From positions 1,861,001 to 1,925,000 of the forward strand of contig NZ_MEHJ01000001.1 of the NCBI RefSeq assembly GCF_001746415.1: a stretch of DNA of 64,000 nucleotides. The letters run 5' to 3'. The notes beneath the pieces were generated by a model that ran no database searches, was not told where the DNA came from, and was given only the letters and a program-made list of their open reading frames with translations. Both the position numbers and the translations under genes were made by a program. The DNA comes from Streptomyces agglomeratus. Its GTDB lineage: Bacteria > Actinomycetota > Actinomycetes > Streptomycetales > Streptomycetaceae. Below, one piece after another: positions 44,971 through 54,625 of the stretch (position 1 is the stretch's first letter; each line of letters opens with the position of its first letter).

Positions 44971-46044
44971 TTACTCAAACACATGTGCGAATTCAGTGCC
45001 ACCCGGTCCGGCGGCCCCGGCGGTCCCGGCGAGCGGCGCGAAGAAGCGCTCCACCTGCTCGGCCGTGACCTCCCCGAGGGTGGGCGGGGACCAGCGCGGG
45101 GCACGGTCCTTGTCGATCACCTGGGCCCGGATGCCCTCCACCAGATCGGGCGAGGAGAGCGCCGCGCACGAGACGCGGTACTCCTGCTCCAGAGCCTCTT
45201 CCAGGGTCCGCAGCTCCGCCGTCCTCCGCAGCGCGGCAAGCGTCACCTTGAGCGCGACGGGCGACCTGGTGAGGATCGTCTGCGCCGCCTCCTTGGCCGC
45301 CGGTTCGCCGCTGTCGAGGAGCCGGCCGACGATCTCCTCGACCGTGCCGGCCCCGTAGCAGTGGTCGATCCAGGAGCGGTGGTCGGCGAGTTCGCCCGCG
45401 GGCGCGGGGCGGGCGTACCGCTTCACCACGTCCTGCGCCCCGTCCGTCGCGAGGGCCGCGAGCACCTCGGGCAACCGGTCGGCCGGTACGCAGTGGTCGG
45501 CGAGACCGCACAGCAGCGCGTCCCCCGCGCCGACCGCCGCGCCGGTGAGCGCGAGGTGCGTACCGAGCTCGCCTGGGGCGCGCGACAGGAGCCAGGTTCC
45601 GCCCACGTCCGGGACGAAGCCGATGCCGGTCTCGGGCATGGCCACCCGCGAGCGCTCGGTGACGACGCGGACGCCGCCGTGGGCGGAGACCCCGACACCG
45701 CCGCCCATCACGATGCCGTCCATGACGGCAACGTACGGCTTGGAGAAGCGGGCGATGTGCGCGTTGAGCCGGTACTCGTCGCGCCAGAACGCCGCCGAAG
45801 CGGTGGTGCCGGCCGCCGCGTCGGCGTGGATCGCCCGGATGTCCCCGCCGGCACACAGACCGCGCTCCCCCGCCCCGGTGATCACCACGGTGGCGACCGC
45901 CGGGTCGCGCTCCCAAGCCGTGAGGGCGCCGGCGATCCGCTTCACCATGGCGTGGTTCAGGGCGTTGATCGCGCGGGGGCGGTTGAGCACGAGGTGGGCG
46001 GCGTGCCCGTCGGTGCGCAGGAGTACGGCGTCGTCGTCGGTCAT
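44971..46044 (-). CDS. 3-hydroxyisobutyryl-CoA hydrolase (enoyl-CoA hydratase family)
   Basis: 357 residues. The crotonase fold is evident: LVLNRPRAINALNHAMV, the oxyanion segment GAGERGLCAGGDIRAIH, and the characteristic YVAVMDGIVMGGGVGVS and MPETGIGFVPDVGGTWLLSR. The length and the last two motifs point to the hydrolase of valine catabolism rather than a simple hydratase. It is alone on its strand next to alkB (15 bases) and divergent from tdh. Confidence 0.88.
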   Translation of the reverse strand: MTDDDAVLLRTDGHAAHLVLNRPRAINALNHAMVKRIAGALTAWERDPAVATVVITGAGERGLCAGGDIRAIHADAAAGTTASAAFWRDEYRLNAHIARFSKPYVAVMDGIVMGGGVGVSAHGGVRVVTERSRVAMPETGIGFVPDVGGTWLLSRAPGELGTHLALTGAAVGAGDALLCGLADHCVPADRLPEVLAALATDGAQDVVKRYARPAPAGELADHRSWIDHCYGAGTVEEIVGRLLDSGEPAAKEAAQTILTRSPVALKVTLAALRRTAELRTLEEALEQEYRVSCAALSSPDLVEGIRAQVIDKDRAPRWSPPTLGEVTAEQVERFFAPLAGTAGAAGPGGTEFAHVFE

Positions 46045-46230
46045 CGGGCCAGCGTAGGGACGCGTCGCGGCGGCCGGTGGCCCCGGGGGCGTGTGAAGCT
46101 GCGCTGTTGGCCCGGTTAAGAAATCCTCGATGGACCGCGCGGCGCCGGGACGACAGATTGGTACGCGTTCACGTCTCCCCCTCCTCTCCTCCCCCTCCCT
46201 CCCCTCGCATCCAGCCCTGGAGCCGAAGCC

Positions 46231-47259
46231 ATGAAGGCACTTGTCAAGCAGTACGCCGAGCCCGGGCTGTGGCTGATGGACGTACCCGAGCCGGAGACGG
46301 GTCCCGGTGATGTGCTGATCAAGGTGCTGCGTACCGGCATCTGCGGCACGGACCTGCACATCAGGTCCTGGGACGGCTGGGCTCAGCAGGCCGTCAGCAC
46401 GCCGCTCGTGCTCGGCCACGAGTTCGTGGGCGAGGTCGCGTCCGTCGGCGCCGACGTGGCGGACATCGCGGTCGGGGACCTGGTGAGCGGCGAGGGCCAT
46501 CTGGTCTGCGGAAAGTGCCGCAACTGCCTCGCGGGGCGCCGGCACCTGTGCCGTTCCACGATCGGACTCGGGGTCGGCCGCGACGGCGCGTTCGCCGAGT
46601 ACGTCGCGCTTCCGGCCTCCAACGTGTGGGTGCACCGGGCGAAGGTGGACCTGGACGTGGCCGCGATCTTCGACCCGTTCGGCAACGCCGTGCACACCGC
46701 GCTCTCCTTCCCGCTGGTCGGTGAGGACGTGCTGATCACCGGAGCCGGTCCGATCGGCATCATGGCGGCGGCCGTCGCCCGGCACGCGGGGGCGCGCAAC
46801 GTCGTCATCACCGATGTCAGCGAGTCGCGTCTGGAGATCGCCCGCAAGGCGGGCGCGACACTCGCGCTCAACGTCTCCCGGACGGACATCGCCGACGCGC
46901 AGCGGCAACTGGGGCTCAAGGAGGGCTTCGACATCGGCCTGGAGATGTCGGGCCGGCCGGAGGCCATGCGCGACATGGTCGCGAACATGACGCACGGCGG
47001 GCGGATCGCGATGCTCGGCCTGCCCGCGGAGGAGTTCGCCGTCGACTGGTCCAAGATCGTCACGTCGATGATCACAGTGAAGGGGATCTACGGCCGCGAG
47101 ATGTACGAGACCTGGTACGCCATGACGGTGCTGCTGGAGGGTGGCCTGGACCTCAGCCCCGTCATCACCGGCAGCTACTCCCACCGGGACTTCGACGCGG
47201 CGTTCGACGAGGCGGCGACCGCGCGCAGCGGCAAGATCATCCTCGACTGGACCAGCTAG
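46231..47259 (+). CDS. tdh: L-threonine 3-dehydrogenase
   Basis: 342 residues, zinc medium-chain dehydrogenase. The catalytic-zinc Cys is in [13 protein letters not shown] and His in LGHEFVGEV. The structural zinc cysteines are in [15 protein letters not shown]. The NAD fold is [17 protein letters not shown]. It converts threonine to 2-amino-3-ketobutyrate, which the next gene (kbl) cleaves to glycine and acetyl-CoA. GGAG precedes the ATG, and a 33-base pure pyrimidine tract lies just upstream. A REP-like element separates it from kbl. Confidence 0.93.
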   Translation: MKALVKQYAEPGLWLMDVPEPETGPGDVLIKVLRTGICGTDLHIRSWDGWAQQAVSTPLVLGHEFVGEVASVGADVADIAVGDLVSGEGHLVCGKCRNCLAGRRHLCRSTIGLGVGRDGAFAEYVALPASNVWVHRAKVDLDVAAIFDPFGNAVHTALSFPLVGEDVLITGAGPIGIMAAAVARHAGARNVVITDVSESRLEIARKAGATLALNVSRTDIADAQRQLGLKEGFDIGLEMSGRPEAMRDMVANMTHGGRIAMLGLPAEEFAVDWSKIVTSMITVKGIYGREMYETWYAMTVLLEGGLDLSPVITGSYSHRDFDAAFDEAATARSGKIILDWTS

Positions 47260-47297
47260 CCGGTACCGCTGCGCGGGGCCCTTCTCCCCGTCCCGCC

Positions 47298-47354
47298 CTT
47301 CCCGAGCCGGGGCTCCGCCCGCGGACCCCGCTCCTCGAACGCCGGAGGGTCCGG
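47298..47354. repeat. REP-like intergenic repeat, copy in the tdh-kbl gap
   Basis: CTTCCCGAGCCGGGGCTCCG, followed by CCCCGCTCCTCGAACGCCGG, matches the elements at about 30280-30336 and 57901-57955. The second hairpin arm is poorly kept here. Confidence 0.65.
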
Positions 47355-47479
47355 GACGCGCCGCTGAGCGGCCGGTCGAGGGCACGCCCGGCCCCTAAGT
47401 GCGGGACGGGGAACAGTCACCGCACAGCGAGCCGCCACCCGATCACCCACCACCGCACCCGCCAGGGAGAGACCACTCC

Positions 47480-48657
<1,178 letters not shown>

Positions 48658-48661
<4 letters not shown>

Positions 48662-49575
48662 TCGACCCCAGACGACTGCGCATCCTGCGGGCCGTGGCGG
48701 ACCACCGGACGGTGACCGCCGCGGCGGCTGCGCTGTATCTGACCCCCTCGGCCGTGTCGCAGCAGCTCGCCGCGCTGGAGCAGGAGACCGGCCACACCCT
48801 GCTGACCCGCAGCGGCCGGGGCGTACGGCTGACCGCGGCCGGCGACATCCTGCTGACCCACGCCAACGCGGTTCTCGCGCAGCTGGAGCGGGCCGAGGCG
48901 GAGCTGGCGGAGTACGCGGGCGGCGCGGCCGGCGAAGTGCGGGTGGTGGCCTTCGCGACGGGCATCGCAGAGGTGCTGGCCCCGGCGATCAGCCGTCTCG
49001 CGGACGCCCACCCCGACATCCGCGTCCGGGTGCGGGACGCCGAGGGTGACGAGAGCCTGCCGCTGGTGCTGGACGGTGAGGCGGATGTCGCGCTGGCCGT
49101 GGAGTACCGGGGCGCGCCCCACGAGGACGACCGGCGCCTGGCGCGCGTGCCGCTCTACGCGGAGCCCTTCGACGCCGTACTGCACGCCTCGCATCCGCTC
49201 GGCCAGCACCCCGCGGTCTCGCTGGCGGAGCTGGCGGACAGCGACTGGGTCGGCCCGTACCCCGGCAATCCCTGCCACGACGTGATGCTGCTGGCCTGCG
49301 AACTCGCCGGCTTCCAGCCGCGCCTCGTGCACTCCTCGGACGACTTCCGCGCGGTGGTGGCGCTGGCGGGAGCGGGGGCCGGGGTGGCACTGGTGCCGCG
49401 TTCGGCGCTGCGCGGGATGGAGCTGAAGGACACAGTCGTACGCCCGGTCTCGGGCCCGGCGGCGACCCGCCGGGTGTTCGCGGCGGTCCGCCGGGGGGCG
49501 GAGCAGCACCCCCTGATCAAGCCCGTACTGGACGCGCTGGCCGCATCGGCGGCCGGTCTGTCCACCACGGGCTGA
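48658..49575 (+). CDS. LysR family transcriptional regulator
   Basis: 305 residues starting at a GTG that overlaps the kbl stop. The N-terminal helix-turn-helix is [43 protein letters not shown]. The LysR substrate-binding domain starts with [20 protein letters not shown]. Because it is coupled to kbl rather than divergent, autoregulation through the tdh promoter is the most economical idea. The ligand is unknown. Confidence 0.9.
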
Positions 49576-49635
49576 CGGGCCGCACGCCACTGCTCCCACG
49601 ACCCGCCGCTCCTGGCCGGGGTGCGGGCTGCGCCG

Positions 49636-50622
49636 TCACGAACGGGCGCGCTCCGGGCGGCCGGTGACCGCCGGGGGCTGCTCGGCCGTTCCCAGGGTCG
49701 GCGCGTCGTCGGCGCGCGGCAGCCGGGGCTCGGACCGCCCCTGGACCTCGGGTTGCGGCGGCGGAGCCGGAGCCTCGGCCCGGGGCTCCTGGCCGGTGCG
49801 CCGCTGCCCCTGTTCCTGTTCCTGTTCCTGTTCCTGTTCCTGTCCGGGCGGCGGGCCCTGCTGCTGCGCCGCGCGCTCCAGGAACCGGAGCAGCTCCACC
49901 GGGAACGGCAGCACCAGCGTCGAGTTCTTCTCCGCCGCCACCGCCACCACCGTCTGGAGCAGCCGCAGTTGAAGCGCCGCCGGCTGGTCGGACATGACAC
50001 CCGCCGCCTCCGCGAGCTTCTTCGACGCCTGGAGCTCCGCGTCCGCGTTGATGACCCGCGCCCGCCGCTCCCGGTCGGCCTCCGCCTGCCGGGCCATGGA
50101 CCGCTTCATCGTCTCCGGCAGCGACACGTCCTTGATTTCGACGCGGTCGATCGACACGCCCCACCCCACGGCAGGGCTGTCGAGCATCAGTTCAAGTCCC
50201 TGGTTGAGCTTCTCCCGGTTCGACAGCAGATCGTCCAGATCGCTCTTGCCGATGATCGACCGCAACGACGTCTGCGCCATCTGCGAGACGGCGAACCGGT
50301 AGTCCTCGACGCGCACCACCGCGTCGGCGGCGTCCATCACCTTGAAGTAGATCACCGCGTCCACGCGGACCGTGACGTTGTCCCGGGTGATGCCGTCCTG
50401 TGCGGGCACCGGCATCGTCACGATCTGCATGTTCACTTTGCGCATCCGGTCCACCACCGGAACGATCATGGTGAAACCGGGGCCCCTGATGTCCCTGCGG
50501 AGCCGGCCGAGACGGAAGACCACGCCCCGCTCGTACTGCCGCACCACCTTCGCCGCCGCCGCCACATAGACCGCGGCGGCCGCCGCCGTCGCCGCGCCGA
50601 CTGCCAGAAGCTCGTCGAGCAT
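49636..50622 (-). CDS. SPFH/slipin (stomatin-like) membrane protein with Gln/Glu-rich tail
   Basis: 328 residues. There is an N-terminal hydrophobic anchor (about 5-25), then the prohibitin/stomatin domain ([31 protein letters not shown], and [23 protein letters not shown]). A helical region ([28 protein letters not shown]) follows. The C-terminal tail contains a [10 protein letters not shown] run encoded by a hexanucleotide repeat at about 49811-49846 and is otherwise proline-rich. Such proteins scaffold membrane microdomains. The usual NfeD partner gene is not adjacent. The ATG at 50622 is chosen; one 12 bases upstream is possible. Confidence 0.88.
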   Translation of the reverse strand: MLDELLAVGAATAAAAAVYVAAAAKVVRQYERGVVFRLGRLRRDIRGPGFTMIVPVVDRMRKVNMQIVTMPVPAQDGITRDNVTVRVDAVIYFKVMDAADAVVRVEDYRFAVSQMAQTSLRSIIGKSDLDDLLSNREKLNQGLELMLDSPAVGWGVSIDRVEIKDVSLPETMKRSMARQAEADRERRARVINADAELQASKKLAEAAGVMSDQPAALQLRLLQTVVAVAAEKNSTLVLPFPVELLRFLERAAQQQGPPPGQEQEQEQEQEQGQRRTGQEPRAEAPAPPPQPEVQGRSEPRLPRADDAPTLGTAEQPPAVTGRPERARS

Positions 50623-50718
50623 TGTGACCCCCATGGGTCCGAGCCGCATCTTATTTGTCACGATACGCCAGGATTTCCGCGCCGGTCGAGACACCTCCCG
50701 CGCCCATCCAATTGCACA

Positions 50719-50733
50719 TGGCATTCATTTTCA
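50719..50733. promoter_or_regulatory. candidate Zur box
   Basis: TGGCATTCATTTTCA resembles the Streptomyces Zur palindrome TGAAAATGATTTTCA, with a good right half (CATTTTCA) and a weak left half. It is about 43 bases upstream of the L32 gene. The zinc-free L32 and COG0523 genes downstream are typical Zur targets. Confidence 0.65.
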
Positions 50734-50776
50734 TGTAGCGTCGGGCCCACACACCGCCGCTACCCAGGAGGACCCC

Positions 50777-50947
50777 ATGGCCGTACCCAAGCGGAAGATG
50801 TCCCGCAGCAACACCCGTCACCGGCGCGCCCAGTGGAAGGCGACCACGCCGCAACTCGTCCCCGTCACCGTCGACGGCTCGGTGTACCGCGTGCCGCAGC
50901 GGCTGGCCAAGGCGTCCGAGCGCGGGCTCCTGCGCCCCGAGGGCTGA
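50777..50947 (+). CDS. rpmF: zinc-independent 50S ribosomal protein L32
   Basis: 56 residues ([20 protein letters not shown], ending LLRPEG). It lacks all the cysteines of the zinc-ribbon form of L32, so it is the zinc-free paralogue that replaces the zinc-containing one when zinc is scarce. AGGAGGA lies 4-5 bases ahead of the ATG. It is followed five bases later by a COG0523 GTPase, and a Zur-like box lies upstream. Confidence 0.92.
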   Translation: MAVPKRKMSRSNTRHRRAQWKATTPQLVPVTVDGSVYRVPQRLAKASERGLLRPEG

Positions 50948-50952
50948 TCGGC

Positions 50953-52227
50953 ATGTCCGGCGCGACCGGTATGTCCGGCACACGTGAAACGGCCCTCCCC
51001 GGCGGCACCGGCCGGCTGCCCGTGACCGTGCTCTCCGGGTTCCTGGGGGCGGGGAAGACCACTCTGCTCAATCACATCCTGGGCAACCGGGACGGCCTGC
51101 GGGTCGCCGTGATCGTCAACGACATGAGCGAGGTCAACATCGACGCCGCGCTCGTGCGCGGCGGCACGGCGGCGCTCTCGCGCACCGAGGAACGCCTGGT
51201 CGAGATGACCAACGGGTGCATCTGCTGCACCCTGCGCGACGACCTGCTCGAAGAGGTCGGCCGGCTGGCCGGGGAAGGCCGTTTCGACTACCTCCTCATC
51301 GAGTCGAGCGGCATCTCCGAACCCATGCCGGTCGCGGCCACGTTCGCGTTCCCCCGCGACGACGGCGCGACGCTCGGCGACCTGGCCCGTCTCGACACCA
51401 TGGTCACCGTCGTCGACGCGGCGGGCTTCCTGCCCGAACTGACCGGGGGCGACGGGCTCGCCGAACGCGGGCTCGACCAGTACGAGGACGACGACCGCAC
51501 CGTCAGCGATCTGCTGATGGACCAGGTCGAGTTCGCCGACGTCATCGTGCTCAACAAGCTCGATCTCGTCACCCCGGAGGCCGCCCACCGGCTGCGGGCG
51601 ACGCTCTCCCGCCTCAATCCGGCGGCCAGGATCGTGACGGCCACGCACGGCCGGGTGTCCCCCGCCGACGTACTGGGCACCGGGCTCTTCGACCTGGAGC
51701 GCGCCCAGGAGGCACCGGGCTGGGTGCGGGAGCTGAACGGTGACCACGTGCCGGAGACCGAGGAGTACGGCATCTCCAGCACCGTCTTCCGCGCGGACCG
51801 CCCGTTCCATCCCGGGCGGCTGTGGGACTTCGTCACGGGCGGACTCGACAGCGGTGCGTACGGTCGGGTCCTGCGCTCCAAGGGCTTCTTCTGGCTCGCC
51901 ACCCGGCCGCGCGTCACCGGCCTGTGGTCGCAGGCCGGCGCGGTGGCCCGCTTCGAGCCCTCCGGGGCACGCGACGCGGACACCGAGCAGGGGCAGGAGC
52001 TGGTCTTCATCGGTACGGGGCTGCGCGCCGGCGCCCTGCACGACGCGCTGACCGCGTGCCTCGGCACGGCGGGCGAAGACGCCCTGGCGGACGACCCGTT
52101 CCCGGCGTGGGACACGTACGGCATCGACGACGCGTGCGAGCACGATGCGCCCGCGTACGAACCGCGGGAGGTGCCCGCCGGTGTCCGATTCCTTCAAGAG
52201 CGGGCCCCGGCACCCCGCCTACGGTGA
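50953..52227 (+). CDS. COG0523/CobW-family GTPase, probable zinc metallochaperone
   Basis: 424 residues. Walker [19 protein letters not shown], the metal-binding C-x-C-C motif [17 protein letters not shown] (about residues 90-106), the [10 protein letters not shown] guanine-specificity motif and a C-terminal CobW domain are visible. Members of this group deliver zinc to target enzymes during starvation. Its position behind the zinc-free L32 gene and a Zur-like box supports zinc rather than cobalt. The ATG at 50953 is six bases past the rpmF stop. Confidence 0.9.
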   Translation: MSGATGMSGTRETALPGGTGRLPVTVLSGFLGAGKTTLLNHILGNRDGLRVAVIVNDMSEVNIDAALVRGGTAALSRTEERLVEMTNGCICCTLRDDLLEEVGRLAGEGRFDYLLIESSGISEPMPVAATFAFPRDDGATLGDLARLDTMVTVVDAAGFLPELTGGDGLAERGLDQYEDDDRTVSDLLMDQVEFADVIVLNKLDLVTPEAAHRLRATLSRLNPAARIVTATHGRVSPADVLGTGLFDLERAQEAPGWVRELNGDHVPETEEYGISSTVFRADRPFHPGRLWDFVTGGLDSGAYGRVLRSKGFFWLATRPRVTGLWSQAGAVARFEPSGARDADTEQGQELVFIGTGLRAGALHDALTACLGTAGEDALADDPFPAWDTYGIDDACEHDAPAYEPREVPAGVRFLQERAPAPRLR

Positions 52228-52231
52228 GTTC

Positions 52232-52624
52232 ATGACTCCACGACTTGACGCCATCGGAATCGTGGCCGCCGACATGGCCGCCTCGCTCGCCTTCTACCGG
52301 CTCCTCGGGCTGGACGTCCCCGCCGGGGCCGACACCGCCCCGCACGCCGAGGCGACGCTGCCCAGTGGTCTGCGCGTCCTGTGGGACACCGAGGAGACCA
52401 TGCGCTCCTTCGACCCGGACTGGACCGGGCCCGAGGGCGGCGACCGGATCGGTCTCGCCTTCCGCTGCGACAGCCCGGCCGAGGTCGACGCGGTGTACGA
52501 CACTCTGGTCGCGGCCGGGCACCGGGGGCACCTCAAGCCCTGGGACGCGTTCTGGGGACAGCGCTACGCGGTGGTGCTGGACCCCGACGGCTGCGGTGTC
52601 TCCCTCTTCGCCGACGCCACGTAG
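52232..52624 (+). CDS. VOC (glyoxalase/bleomycin-resistance fold) protein
   Basis: 130 residues of one vicinal-oxygen-chelate module: RLDAIGIVAADMAASLAFYRLLGLDVP at the start and YAVVLDPDGCGVSLFAD at the end. Catalytic role is unknown; members include isomerases, dioxygenases and drug-binding proteins. It follows the COG0523 gene by four bases, so it may be cotranscribed, and its last 61 bases overlap the convergent AraC-type gene. Confidence 0.85.
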   Translation: MTPRLDAIGIVAADMAASLAFYRLLGLDVPAGADTAPHAEATLPSGLRVLWDTEETMRSFDPDWTGPEGGDRIGLAFRCDSPAEVDAVYDTLVAAGHRGHLKPWDAFWGQRYAVVLDPDGCGVSLFADAT

Positions 52625-53319
52625 GCGCCCAGCGTCGTCCCCGCCAGGTCGCGCATCTCGCGGGAGAGGTGCGCCTGGTCGGCGCAGCCGGCGGCAAGGG
52701 CGGCATCGGCGTACGGCAGGCCGCCGCGTACGAGCGCCAGGGCGCGTTGCAGACGCAGGATCCTGGCCAGCGTCTTGGGGCCGTACCCGAAGGCCGCCAG
52801 GGAGCGGCGGTGCAGCTGCCGGGCACCGATGCCGGCCGCGTCGGCGGTCGCGGCGACGCTGTGGCCGGCGGCCAGCCGGCGGGCGACGGCCCGGAGTACC
52901 GGGTCGGGCGCGGGCGCGTCCGCCGCGTGCCGCAGGGCCAGGTCCTCCAGTGCGGCCGACGGGTCCGCCGCGCCGTCGACCCGGCCGGCCAGGGCACGGA
53001 CCCTGGCCGCGGGCCACAGGTCGGCGAGGTCCACGCGCCGGTCGCGCAGCTCGTGCGCGGGTACGCCGAGGAGCGCGGGGCCCGCCCCGGGGGCGAAGCG
53101 CACTCCGTCGTAGCGGGCGTTCGCGCCGGCGGGGGTGTCACCCGGCGCGTGGGCGCGGGTGTCCGGGCCGGCGACATACAGCCTGCCGTCGGTCCACAGC
53201 AGATCCATGCAGCCGTCGGGGAGGACGGGATGGACGGGACGGGCGGGGACCGGCGTGGTCGCAACGGTGCGGGTCCAGACGACGGCGCCGTCGAGCCGGG
53301 ATGCGCGTTCCGCGTACAT
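52564..53319 (-). CDS. AraC family transcriptional regulator
   Basis: 251 residues. The N-terminal part resembles DUF6597-type AraC regulators (VHPVLPDGCMDLLWTDGRLYVAGPDT). The C-terminal double helix-turn-helix spans about 150-235 (HSVAATADAAGIGARQLHRRSLAAFGYGPKTLARILRLQRAL, then DAALAAGCADQAHLSREMRDLAG). Its 3' end overlaps the opposing VOC gene by 61 bases, which could produce antisense pairing. Target genes are unknown. Confidence 0.87.
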   Translation of the reverse strand: MYAERASRLDGAVVWTRTVATTPVPARPVHPVLPDGCMDLLWTDGRLYVAGPDTRAHAPGDTPAGANARYDGVRFAPGAGPALLGVPAHELRDRRVDLADLWPAARVRALAGRVDGAADPSAALEDLALRHAADAPAPDPVLRAVARRLAAGHSVAATADAAGIGARQLHRRSLAAFGYGPKTLARILRLQRALALVRGGLPYADAALAAGCADQAHLSREMRDLAGTTLGAYVASAKRETPQPSGSSTTA

Positions 53320-53393
53320 GCTCCCCAGGTTAGGGAGTCCGGGCCGACACCGTGCGGGGCTCCGCCGCGCGGGCGGCCGGGCGCCCGCACCGC

Positions 53394-54608
53394 CTACGGG
53401 TGCGACTCCTTGGCCTCGCGCGTCTCGCGGGCCTCGCGTGCTTCGCGCGTCTCGCGCGTCTCGCGGGGTGTCTCCTTCGGCTCCCGGTCGCGCCCCGAGT
53501 GCAGGCGCGATTTCACATCGTCCGGCGGCAGGAACCGCGACCACCGCTCCGGGAACTCGGACGGCATGTCCGGGTCGAAATCCTCCCCGTCCTCCCCGTC
53601 GCGCGCCGCCGCCCGCGCCGCTTCCGCCCGGGCGATGACCGCCGCCGCCTGGGCGGTCCGTACGCGGTCGTTCGCCTCGCGGGCGGCCGCCGTGGCCACC
53701 GAGGGCCAGACCCGGTCGATGGCGGCGTTTACGGCCGCGCCGACCAGGACCGCGAACGCGCAGATGCAGATCCACAGCAGGACGGCGATGGGGGCCGCGA
53801 GGGAGCCGTAGATCGTCGGTCCTTCGACCGTACTGGTCAGGTAGATCCGGAGCAGGAAGCTGCCGAGCACGCACATCGCCAGCGCCATCAGCGCGCCGGG
53901 GACGTCCTCGACCCACGGCGAGCGCACGGGAACGGACACGTGGTAGAGCGTCGTCAGGAAGACGATGGAGAGCACTATGACCACGGGCCAGTACAGGACG
54001 CTTATGACCTCCGTCCCGAACGGCACGAGGTCCACCACCCGGTCGGGACCGACCACCATCAGCGGCAGCACCACCGCGCCGATGATCAGTGCGACGACGT
54101 ACAGCAGGAAGGCGAGCAGCCGGGTCTTCACGATGCCGCGGTGGCCGTCGAGGCCGTACATGACGGTGATCGTGTCGATGAAGACGTTGACCGCGCGCGA
54201 GCCCGACCACAGCGCGATGGCGAAGCCGATCGAGATGATGTCGGGGCGGGCGCCCTGCGTGACGTCCGCGATCAGCGGTTTGGCGAAGTCGTTGACACCG
54301 CGGTCGGAGAGGACCGTCTGCGCGGCGGTGAGAATGTTGCGCTCGATGGACGCGACGGTTTCGGTGTCGGTCCAGGCGTCGACGTAACCGAGCAGACCGA
54401 TCATGCCGAGCAGGAGAGGAGGCAGGGACAGCAGGGTGAAGAACGCCGCCTCGGCGGCGAGCCCGAGGATGCGGTACTCGATGCACGAGTTGACGGTGTC
54501 CTTCAGCAGCAACCAGACCAACTTGCGCTTCGAGACATTGCGGTAGAGGACTCTGGCCCGGTGAAGCCGGCCCTGGGGCCGTTCGGGTGTTTCTTTTGCT
54601 GCCTGCAC
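53394..54608 (-). CDS. YihY/BrkB family inner-membrane protein
   Basis: 404 residues with six predicted membrane helices (first about 50-80; FFTLLSLPPLLLGMIGLLGYV) and the family motif ALWSGSRAVNVFIDTITVMYGL. The C-terminus is charged and repetitive (ETRETREAREARETREA). Function in bacteria is not settled. I take the GTG at 54606-54608 (VQAAKETPERP) as start because relatives begin there; AAGGAG directly adjoins it, which is unusually close. Its start is only 17 bases from that of the divergent AidB gene. Confidence 0.85.
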   Translation of the reverse strand: MQAAKETPERPQGRLHRARVLYRNVSKRKLVWLLLKDTVNSCIEYRILGLAAEAAFFTLLSLPPLLLGMIGLLGYVDAWTDTETVASIERNILTAAQTVLSDRGVNDFAKPLIADVTQGARPDIISIGFAIALWSGSRAVNVFIDTITVMYGLDGHRGIVKTRLLAFLLYVVALIIGAVVLPLMVVGPDRVVDLVPFGTEVISVLYWPVVIVLSIVFLTTLYHVSVPVRSPWVEDVPGALMALAMCVLGSFLLRIYLTSTVEGPTIYGSLAAPIAVLLWICICAFAVLVGAAVNAAIDRVWPSVATAAAREANDRVRTAQAAAVIARAEAARAAARDGEDGEDFDPDMPSEFPERWSRFLPPDDVKSRLHSGRDREPKETPRETRETREAREARETREAKESHP

Positions 54609-54625
54609 CTCCTTACCGTAGCGGC

